Shown: in pieces, positions 56,881 through 64,000 of the stretch
Position numbering within the stretch: the first letter of the stretch is position 1
How the letters are laid out: every line of letters starts with the position of its first letter
NCBI GenBank assembly: GCA_963575745.1
Contig: CAUYUJ010000374.1
Coordinates: forward strand, 5,001-69,000
From: Prorocentrum cordatum
Lineage: Eukaryota; Sar; Dinophyceae; Prorocentrales; Prorocentraceae
Length of the DNA stretch: 64,000 nt
Direction: 5' to 3'
Program-made: the position numbers and the translations under genes
Notes under the pieces: model-generated
What the model saw: only the letters and a program-made list of their open reading frames with translations
Databases searched by the model: none
What the model was told of the DNA's origin: nothing

Positions 56881-57521
56881 TTCCTTTCATATTCCGTGTC
56901 CTTGCGACCTTCTGCAGTCCCCGACGTCGCCACGGCTGGATTCGCTCGAGCGTGTCTTGTGATGTGCGGCGGTGCGAAGCCCGTCCCACTGATCAAGGCA
57001 CAGGTACGAAATGATGGGTCCATCATTTCTTGCCTTCCCATGTGCGTTTTCCCAATCGATTCCTGGGCCCGAGGTCGCAAGAATTACGACGTCGGAGGTC
57101 TGGGGAGGCGGGAAGCACGACCTGGACCTCCGACGTCTTGGAAAAATCACGACGGCGGTTTCGGTCAATTTTCGGCCTCCGGGGCCCCTCGCAGGGTCCC
57201 GGGACCGTCAGAAAACGACTCAGGATGAAAAAAAACACATCCCCAGGAAGTCGTCGAGAGGTCCAGGGGCCGCGCACAGAAAGCATCACGACATCGGACG
57301 TCCAGAGAGGAGGTAGGAACACGAGGAGGAGGGAGCCCAGACCTCCTGGCGACGCAACACCAAATACAACAAAAGCTTCCCCGCGACTTCCCCCAGAGAC
57401 TCTAACTACAGAAACTCCTTTCGTATTCCGGCCAGAAGCATCCAGAAACGATGTACATTAGCCCTGGCGGGGGGAGTGATGGCGATGGTGATGTTCATGA
57501 TGACGACGGTGACGATCCTAG
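56881..57521. other. Gene-free spacer with a dispersed-repeat fragment
   Basis: 57170-57320 (GCCTCCGGGGCCCCTCGCAG, GACCGTCAGAAAACGACTCA) resembles 32080-32230. GTCGGAGGTC and GACCTCCGAC form an inverted pair near 57091 and 57125. No coding domain is recognised. Confidence 0.5.
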
Positions 57522-57561
57522 CTAGAACCTAAGCGCGCGCGAAGCGCGCGCGTGGTTCTAG
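57522..57561. repeat. 40-bp hairpin with CG-alternating stem
   Basis: CTAGAACC + GCGCGCGC pairs with GCGCGCGC + GGTTCTAG around GAA, with small interior bulges. It is followed by (TA)n at 57562-57582. It could act as a terminator or insertion end, but nothing links it to a gene. Confidence 0.75.
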
Positions 57562-57885
57562 TATATATATATATATATATATTTATACCTATATATGCAT
57601 AAAAATGTAAGTGGACTGGGTATGTGTATATAGATGTACATGTACATTGTGTGTAAATGCACATGTAGATGTAAATAGTTATGTAGTTGTGGATATCGAT
57701 GCAGATGTAGATGTAGATGTTGAGTAGATGCAGATGTAGATATAGATGTAGATGTAGGCGTATATAGGTGTATATGCAGTTGGAGATGTAGTTGTGGATG
57801 CAGATGCAGACGTATACGTAAACGCAAATGCATATGTGTACATACATGCATAGACGTACGTAAAGGACAAATCTACAATATCATA
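57562..57885. repeat. (TA)n and (GATGTA)n repeats
   Basis: TA run, then ATGTAGATGTAGATG-type hexamers with drift. Confidence 0.9.
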
Positions 57886-58640
57886 TAAATCCGGGCTCTG
57901 TTGAAAACCCTGGGCTCCGCCAATTCCGCTACCATTCCCGGCAAATCCCCCGTACCACTCTCCCGGGCGTCCAAGAGAGCTCTAGGAAAGCGGGGAAAGC
58001 AGGCCCAGGACGCCCCCGAAACAGCCCAAGGGTGTTCCAAATCTGTCCGAGCGTGCCCCCACCGCTCTGGAAGCCCCCAACAGCGTTCAAGATCCCCCCA
58101 ATATTCTTCCAAAATTCCCCTCAGCGCTCCGTCGAAGCCTTCGAGATGCCAAGATCATTGAAGAATTAAGGAACATCCGTTTCTTCGTTTTCTCGCGCCT
58201 CCGCCCCGCACACGCTTCCGAGGCTCGCGCAAGTCCCCCAAGAGAGCTCCACGTGGGCCGCAGGAGGCGCCCCGAGCGGCGAGACGTGGCCCCGGTAGGC
58301 CACACGAGGCCCCCTATGACGCCCGAAGCGGCAGCATCGAGGCCCCTGGCATCGCTCGGACGTGTGCGTTTTTTCCTCGGCGTGGACCATCGAGGAGCAT
58401 CCTTGATCAGTTCGCGAAAAAAACACGCACGAAACCCAAAAAGCACAGGAAATGGACGTCCGAGCGATGGCCAGGGTCCGAGAAACGTTCCGAGCAGGCC
58501 CAAACGAGCTCCCGGGAGCCGCCTCGGAGGCATCCAGCGCCGAAGAGGGCCCCGAGAGGCCCTCAAGAGCTCCCAAGGCGCCCCCAGGAGAGCTCCAAGA
58601 TGTTCCCAAGAGCCGCTTGGAACGGATCTTGGGGGCATCT
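57886..58640 (+). repeat. CCAAGAGG-like minisatellite, copy 3 (diverged)
   Basis: GAGCTC, CCCCCAAGA and AAGCCCCCAACAG words recur with irregular spacing, interrupted by less repetitive sequence. No gene. Confidence 0.55.
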
Positions 58641-59461
58641 AGGAGCTCTCTAGGGTCCCATGCGCAAGCCGCGGAGGCGTGTCGAAGGCGGACATGCGAG
58701 AACAGTCTGATCGTAAGTGACCTTCGTTTGTGCAATGGTGTTGGCCTAGCGAGAGTTTACTTGCAGATCTTGGGGGAATATATTGGGTGCCTCTGGGTCT
58801 CCGAGGCAACTTAAAAAACATACATTCCCTCAAATCCTTGTTTTTCAAGTGTGCCCATCCCCCTCGTTCCCTCCTGTCTCAGGTGTTGGCGTACCCCAGG
58901 TGCGTGCCTGTTTCACCCATCCCTCGTTGTCCGTTCTCATTGCTGTCTATCATCTGTTGTTGGTGTTTCTGCGTATCCCGTGCAACATCCCTTTCCTTCC
59001 TCTCACCCTCCCTCCTCCCCGCTGCGTCATTTTCCCGCCTCCCTCTTCCTCGTCTCTCCTTCACGCCTTCCTCTCTCTGCCTCCCTCACGCGTTTCCATC
59101 TCCCCCCTCCCTCAGCCTCATCTCCCCTCCGCCGTCCTCACCCAGCATCCCTCACGCCGACCCCGTTCGACATTTCGAGCCCAAACGCTAAGAGCCCCGG
59201 GAAGGCCCCCGAGGCGCGCCAAAGACGTCCCCAGAGAGACCACCAGGAGACCCCCACCAAAAACCAAAGAGACCCCACCCCCTGAAACCCCAAGGAGCCC
59301 TCTATCCAAGAACGTCCCCCAAAGGCATCTAAAGAGACTCCCAGCGTAGCTTCCCCAGGCTGTAGGGAGTTCTCGGGGGACGCGCTCAGGGGTACTGGTC
59401 CGTGAGCTGCGCGCTGAGCCTCACCTCTGTCGTTCACCGAGGCACTGGCCCACCCAGCCGG
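58641..59461. other. Spacer, pyrimidine-rich, then short CCAAGAGG-like stretch
   Basis: 58845-59165 is C/T-rich. 59190-59345 has GGCCCCCGAGG, AAGACGTCCCC and AAGGAGCCC words like the family above. No gene is recognised. Confidence 0.45.
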
Positions 59462-60112
59462 CTAGAGGCCGTGGAGGCTCGTGCACTTAGCCGAACCGTC
59501 CAGGACAAGCAAGCTGGGCGCCCGACGCATCCTCAGGGCCCTCGGGCTCTCAGACATTCTTGATCTGATGCTGTTTTCATCCTGCCTCCGTCTTGCAACA
59601 CTTGCAGCGTAATTCTGGACCTGCTTCGCTGTCTGTTTCGAGTCGAGCTCGGTGCGCCTCATTGCAGACGTCGTCTGCCCAGTGGCAGCCGCTGCCGATG
59701 GCTGGCAGCACTCGCTGCTGCTGGCGGCGCGCAGACTTGGGTGTAGCGCGAGGGGGGCGGCCTTCGAGGCGTCGGGCTTCTGGCAACAGCAAACAGGGTC
59801 TTTCTCGGGATGATCGTCGAACAAGGTCCTGAGGTCAGGGATCTGGACGCCCGAAATGGGTACGGAAAGAATGTGCACAATGCCCAATAGCGGTTCCTGT
59901 CCATTTTGAACAGGACTCGCTGTCGGTGTCGCCGCGGCCTGTGAACATTTGAGACAGAAGGCCGCCTGCCCAACAGCGGCCGCTGATGGTTTGGGACAGC
60001 ATTTGTTGTTGGGCATTGTACCCATGTTTTCCGTACCCATTTCGGGCGTCCAAAGGGAACATTCTTCTAGCAAATTTTCCAGCCGTAGCATCTCCTGAGT
60101 CCGTTGAGCCAT
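59462..60112 (-). CDS. Hypothetical protein (weak candidate)
   Basis: A frame of 216 codons on the - strand from the Met at 60112 (MAQRTQEMLRLENLLEEC), extendable to 60202. It is not low-complexity. It contains two related Cys segments, NNKCCPKPSAAAVGQAAF and SSECCQPSAAAATGQTTS, about 85 residues apart, which may show an internal duplication. I recognise no family. The upstream extension would start inside the reverse complement of the spliced-leader relic, so the inner Met is preferred. It would be divergent from the gene at 60323. It may be only a chance open frame. Confidence 0.25.
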   Translation of the reverse strand: MAQRTQEMLRLENLLEECSLWTPEMGTENMGTMPNNKCCPKPSAAAVGQAAFCLKCSQAAATPTASPVQNGQEPLLGIVHILSVPISGVQIPDLRTLFDDHPEKDPVCCCQKPDASKAAPLALHPSLRAASSSECCQPSAAAATGQTTSAMRRTELDSKQTAKQVQNYAASVARRRQDENSIRSRMSESPRALRMRRAPSLLVLDGSAKCTSLHGL

Positions 60113-60191
60113 GCTTCTCAAGCGCGTGCCGACGTGGCCCCTCTGCAGCGCAGCATGAGCTGGGCACTCGTGCGGACGATACCACAACGTT

Positions 60192-60279
60192 TCCGTAACC
60201 ATTTTGGCTCAAGCCACTCCGGGTCAAGCCATCTTAGTTCAAAGCTACGTTTTCGTTGAAGCTATTTGCTTCATTTTAG
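60192..60279 (+). other. Tandem relic spliced-leader copies
   Basis: 60192-60213 matches the 22-base dinoflagellate spliced leader at 21 positions (TCCGTAA instead of TCCGTAG, then CCATTTTGGCTCAAG). 60214-60228 (CCACTCCGGGTCAAG) matches the 15-base leader 3' part at 11 of 15. 60229-60244 (CCATCTTAGTTCAAAG) matches at 12 of 15 before a final shifted AG. 60245-60261 (CTACGTTTTCGTTGAAG) may be an older, gapped copy. The 15-base spacing is what results when each new leader is trans-spliced at the AG inside the previous one and the mRNA is copied back into DNA. Confidence 0.85.
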
Positions 60280-60322
60280 ATCTCCTGCTTTACCTCCTCG
60301 CGCCATTCCTTTTCGCGCAACC

Positions 60323-61042
60323 ATGGCCTTCATTGCGAGAGCTCTTTCGCTCGCGGGCTTGTTGATTACCGTTGGCGCGCAAGAGGCATCGGACTACAAA
60401 GAGGTCGCGCCAAATCCAAACGGCGGAGTGAATCCGAGGTGCCATGAGGTAGATCCAGCAGGCACGTGGAAAGATGTAACAGAGGCTCAATGCAAGAACT
60501 TTGTCTCGATTCAGGGTGGCCAGTTTGCAAGCACACCAGCGAGTAACGCACCGTGGGGGTGCTCCAGGGGCGACTTTGGTACTAACACGTACCAATACGT
60601 GCAGCCTGGAAATACGAATTTTAATGAGGAAAGCTCTGAGTACCGCATCGTCTGCATCAAGGCCTCGTACACTGTCACTTGCCAGGGCATGACCTGCCTT
60701 GAGAGGTTCAGGCATTACTGCGAGGAGAACAAGGCAGGCTTCGGCTCCAACAATAACGCGGCGGCGTCCGCGAATTCTCCGAAGGACATCCTCGTTGCCG
60801 AGTGCCCCGACTGCGATGGCGCCGCCAGCACGGACATTTGCCCAACGAAGCTTCGCTTGTACGATGCCGCCGAGGAGGCGGAGCCGACTCCGAGGCTCGA
60901 CAGGACGTCCGTGGCGGTGTCGGTCCCGCTCGGGTTGGTGTCCGCTCTCGTCGTTGTGGGTGCGCTCGTCCGCGTCTCCCGCAGCCGCGCGTCCAATGGG
61001 CCAGCGCCCGTGGAGGACGAGCAAGATTTGCTGCGCAAGTGA
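60323..61042 (+). CDS. Secreted or type I membrane, cysteine-rich protein, intronless
   Basis: 239 residues. The start is chosen at 60323 (AACCATGG), because the next Met upstream (60266) would place 19 polar residues before a good signal peptide. Residues 1-20 (MAFIARALSLAGLLITVGAQ) form a signal peptide. The outer part has about ten Cys, including CQGMTCLERFRHYC and CPDC, enough for five disulfides. VAVSVPLGLVSALVVVGALV near residues 195-215 is a membrane helix, followed by Arg-rich VRVSRSR and an acidic tail. I do not recognise the family. Intronless, with leader relics ending 109 bp upstream of the start, it looks like a retroposed but intact gene. The open frame and codon-like composition argue that it is maintained. 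Confidence 0.8.
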   Translation: MAFIARALSLAGLLITVGAQEASDYKEVAPNPNGGVNPRCHEVDPAGTWKDVTEAQCKNFVSIQGGQFASTPASNAPWGCSRGDFGTNTYQYVQPGNTNFNEESSEYRIVCIKASYTVTCQGMTCLERFRHYCEENKAGFGSNNNAAASANSPKDILVAECPDCDGAASTDICPTKLRLYDAAEEAEPTPRLDRTSVAVSVPLGLVSALVVVGALVRVSRSRASNGPAPVEDEQDLLRK

Positions 61043-61440
61043 ACGAGCACGCCTGTGGCAGCAGCTCCGGACCAGAGGAGACAGGGCTTGCCGAGTCCCG
61101 CATGCTTTTTTGAGATGCTTCTCCGCCTGACGTGCGCAATCGCTTTGCGCCAGCTCAGCGATCAAAGTTGCGTGCCTCTCTCTCTCCCTCTCTCTCGCGC
61201 GGTCTCTCATACGAACAACCGTACATCCTGCTGACCCCCCTTCCCCCCGACGCCCCTGTAGCCCTGCATCTGTATAAGGTATCTGATCTGCACTGATCCG
61301 CTCGGCGCGCAGGAAGGAGACCAACCTCCTGCAGGCTCACGGGAACTTCGGGGCTTCCCTCATTTCGATTTGAGCTTGAAGTTTCGCTAGTCGCGAGACA
61401 GCTTCGCTCCATTTTTATGTCTGTCCAGTAAGACAAAGTC
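61043..61440 (+). other. 3' flank of the secreted-protein gene
   Basis: No canonical polyadenylation signal. CT-rich at 61173-61200. An A8 run lies at 61465-61472, about 420 bp past the stop; I cannot say whether it is a poly(A) relic. Confidence 0.4.
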
Positions 61441-62222
61441 AAGGAAGGTGCATCTGCAGCGGAAAAAAAAGAGGGCTCCAACACGTCCCAAGAGGGTCCC
61501 ACGACGGCCCCAAGATGGGCCCGAGAGAGGGAGCACGAACTGTCAGTTTTGTTTTTTTCTGCCCCAGAGGCCCCCAGGAGGCCCCAAGAGGCCCCAAGAA
61601 AACCCAAGGCCCCGTAGGGGGCCCCACGAGGCCCCCGACAGATCCAAAAAGCGACCCCCAAAGGCCCCTGAACGGATTCAAGTGGCTTCCAAATTGGCCA
61701 CAACGACACCCCCGAGAGGCCGCCCACGATACCCAAACGAAGGTCCAGAAGGCATCTGACCCACAAGCCAGGAACGGTGGCGGGATGGACCGAAGGCTAT
61801 TGGACGGCCCCAAACGCCCAATACGGTCTCCAGACGGCCCAAGAGGCCACCAAGATGCCCAAGAGGCCTCCAAGATGCCTCCCAAGAGAGCTCGAAGAGG
61901 CCAAACAACATTGATTGTCCTAAGGTTGTTGAGCAAGTTAGCAGTTTCCGCTTGTTCCGTTTCCCGACATTGCAAGACGCCCTGAAAGGCCCCGAGGATC
62001 GCCCCAAGACGGCCCAATATGTTTCAAAAGCGTCCCAAGACGGCTTCAAAACGGCAGAAGCTTGAGATGGCCCCAAGCAAGGCCCAGGATCGGGAACGTG
62101 AACCGAGAACCCGAGATCTTCGCCACAGGAGATCTTTTAGGAGGCCTCAAGAGGTCCCCAAGAAGCCCCCAAGAGGCCCAAAGGAGCCCCCAAAGAGCCC
62201 CCAAGGGCATTAAAATTAGCCT
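61441..62222 (+). repeat. CCAAGAGG-family minisatellite, copy 4
   Basis: GGCCCCAAGAGGCCCCAAGA and GGAGGCCCC-type units with irregular spacing. A second start near 61955 (CCGTTTCCCGACATTGCAAGACG, split CCGTTTCCCGAC + ATTGCAAGACG) recalls the TTTCCGAC ... GACGG starts at 31450 and 56215. Confidence 0.75.
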
Positions 62223-62261
62223 GGCGAAGGACCCAACCATATGCAGTTGTGAGTAATGCTG

Positions 62262-63723
62262 GTGTGAGTACCGTCTTCGGTGGATCTCCCTATGGGGCCA
62301 CGAACCGTTTGAGGGGTGTGCCGAAATGGGTGTGGGGGCGGCATGCGAACGTTGCCACTGGGGCCTTCGGTGGAGCTCCTTATGGGGCCACGAAACGTGT
62401 GAGGGGTGCACCGAAGTTGGTGTGGGGGCGGCATGCGAACGCAGCCACTGGGACCTTCGGTGGAGCTCCCTGTGGGGCCACGAAACGTGTGAGGGGTGTG
62501 CCGAAATTGGTGTGGGGGCGGCATGCGAACGCAGCCACTGGGGCCTTCGGTGGAGCTCCCTATGGTGCCACGAAGCGTGTGAGGGGTGTGCCGAAATGGG
62601 TGTGGGGGCGCATGCGAACACAGTCACTGAGGCCCAGTTCGTGTGAGGGATGTGCCGTGGCATAAATGCCACTGGGGCCTTCATGGGGCCACGAAACGTG
62701 TGAGGGATGTGCCGAAATGGGTGTTGGGGAGGCATGCGGACCCTGCCACTGGGGCCTTCGGTGGAGCTCCCCTATGGGGCCACGAAGCGTGTGAGGGGTG
62801 TGCCGAAATGGGTGGTGGGGAGGCATGCGGACCCTGCCACTGGGGCCTTCGGTGGAGCTCCCTATGGGGCCACGAAACGTGTGAGGGGTGTGCCGAAATG
62901 GGCGGTGGGGAGGCACGCGAACCCTGCCACTTGGGGCCTTCGGTGGAGCTCCCTATGGGGCCACGAAACGTGTGAGGGGTGTGCCGAAATGAGTGGTGGG
63001 GAGGCATGCGAAACCTGCCACTGGGGCCTTCGGTGGAGCTCCCTATGGGGCCACGAAACGTGTGAGGGGTGTGCCGAAATGGGTGGTGGGTAGGCATGCG
63101 GACCCTGGTGTTCCACTGGGGCCTTCGGTGGAGCTCCCTATGGGGCCACGAAGCGTGGAGGGTGTGCCAAAAATGTTGGTGTGGGAGGCATGCGGTACCT
63201 TGCCACTGGGGCCTTCGGTGGAGCTCCCTATGAGGCCACGAACGTGTGAGGGGTGTGGCCGAAATGGGTGGTGGGGAGGCATGGCGAACCCTGCCACTGG
63301 GGCCTTCGGTGGAGCTCCCTATGGGCCACGAAACGTGCGAGGGGTGTTGCCGAAATGGGTGGTGGGGAGGCTGCGAACCCTGCCACTGCGGCCTTCGGTG
63401 GAGCTCCCTATGTCCCTGCGGGGCCACGAACCGTGTGAGGGGTGCGCCAATATGGGGCGGGGCCGCCATGCGAACCCTGCCACTGGGGCCTTCGGTGGAG
63501 CTCACTATGGGGCCACGAACCGTGTGAGGGGTGCGCCACAATGAGGCGGGGCCGCCATGCGAACCCTGCCCCTGGGGCCTTCGGTGGAGCTCCCTATGGG
63601 GCCACGAAACGTGTGAGGGGTGTGCCGAAATTGGTGGTGGGGAGGCATGCGGACCCTGCCACTGGGGCCTTCGGTGGAGCTCCCTATGGGGCCACGAAAC
63701 GTGTGAGGGGTGTGCCGAAACCG
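62262..63723 (+). repeat. 90-bp tandem repeat array (about 16 units)
   Basis: Units contain CACTGGGGCCTTCGGTGGAG, CTCCCTATGGGGCCACGAAA, CGTGTGAGGGGTGTGCCGAA. Starts at 62364, 62454 and 62544 give exactly 90 bp, so a 30-residue repeat (GAFGGAPYGATKRVRGVPKW) stays open for the first four to five units. Later units have 1-base gains and losses (for example near 62770, 62930 and 63170-63370) that break the frame. The array ends in a pure GAT run. Confidence 0.9.
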
Positions 63724-63903
<180 letters not shown>

Positions 63904-64000
63904 GGAGGATGGAGGGGGGGGAAGGAGGAGGAGGTGAGGAACGCGGGGCGCCGTCTCTTCAAAACGAGGACCCAACACCACAGGATGGTTGGGGAAAAAG
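63904..64000. other. Window end, no feature
   Basis: Short G-rich spacer. Nothing recognised. Confidence 0.4.

Overview
The window looks like intergenic-rich nuclear DNA of a core dinoflagellate. The strongest evidence is a near-exact copy of the dinoflagellate spliced-leader sequence (21 of 22 bases) embedded in the genome at 60192-60213, just upstream of an intact secreted-protein gene. Supporting signs are GC-rich sequence crowded with trinucleotide microsatellites, a decayed APE-type LINE, many short inverted-repeat elements, and very few genes. I cannot name the genus from sequence alone.

Only two protein-coding genes are well supported, both on the + strand. The first (40355-42688) is a multi-pass membrane acyltransferase-3-like protein made of two exons split by an intron of about 0.86 kb (41199-42059). 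The second (60323-61042) is an intronless, signal-peptide-bearing, cysteine-rich type I membrane protein. Both have spliced-leader-like relics upstream of their start codons, which fits the known recycling of processed mRNAs into dinoflagellate genomes. A third open frame (59462-60112, - strand) is possible but weak. I see no tRNA, rRNA, CRISPR array or prokaryotic operon structure.

Layout. 1-15 kb: tandem repeats, a 1.7 kb degenerate TAC tract, dispersed GC-rich repeats and two copies of a 0.7 kb segment carrying an 84-bp minisatellite. 15.5-21.4 kb: a palindromic satellite of about 71-72 bp in two arrays, separated by about 4.2 kb that contains a dead LINE (endonuclease plus reverse transcriptase remnants) with a 171-bp GA run inside the reverse transcriptase. 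21.4-39 kb: microsatellites, minisatellites, foldback elements and dispersed repeats. 39-43 kb: a TIR element carrying an AGCTAA-repeat cassette, then the acyltransferase gene. 43-45 kb: a 1.7 kb alternating pyrimidine-purine tract that reverses polarity in the middle. 45-53 kb: GC-rich repeats and a 2.3 kb TIR element with three nested AGCTAA cassettes. 53.6-55.9 kb: a 239-bp tandem array bracketed by two direct repeats of about 0.53 kb. 56-62 kb: CCAAGAGG-type minisatellites and the secreted-protein gene. 62.2-63.9 kb: a 90-bp tandem repeat ending in a pure GAT run.

The genes do not form a pathway. The window's biology is mostly mobile and repetitive DNA: a short TIR family with 8-bp target duplications (five copies), a cassette family nested in two of them, palindromic foldback elements (three copies), and signs that cDNAs and possibly introns have been inserted. 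Most of the many open frames in the window are low-complexity products of microsatellites (poly-Ser, Thr, Val, Asp, Met, Glu, Gly) and were not annotated as genes.
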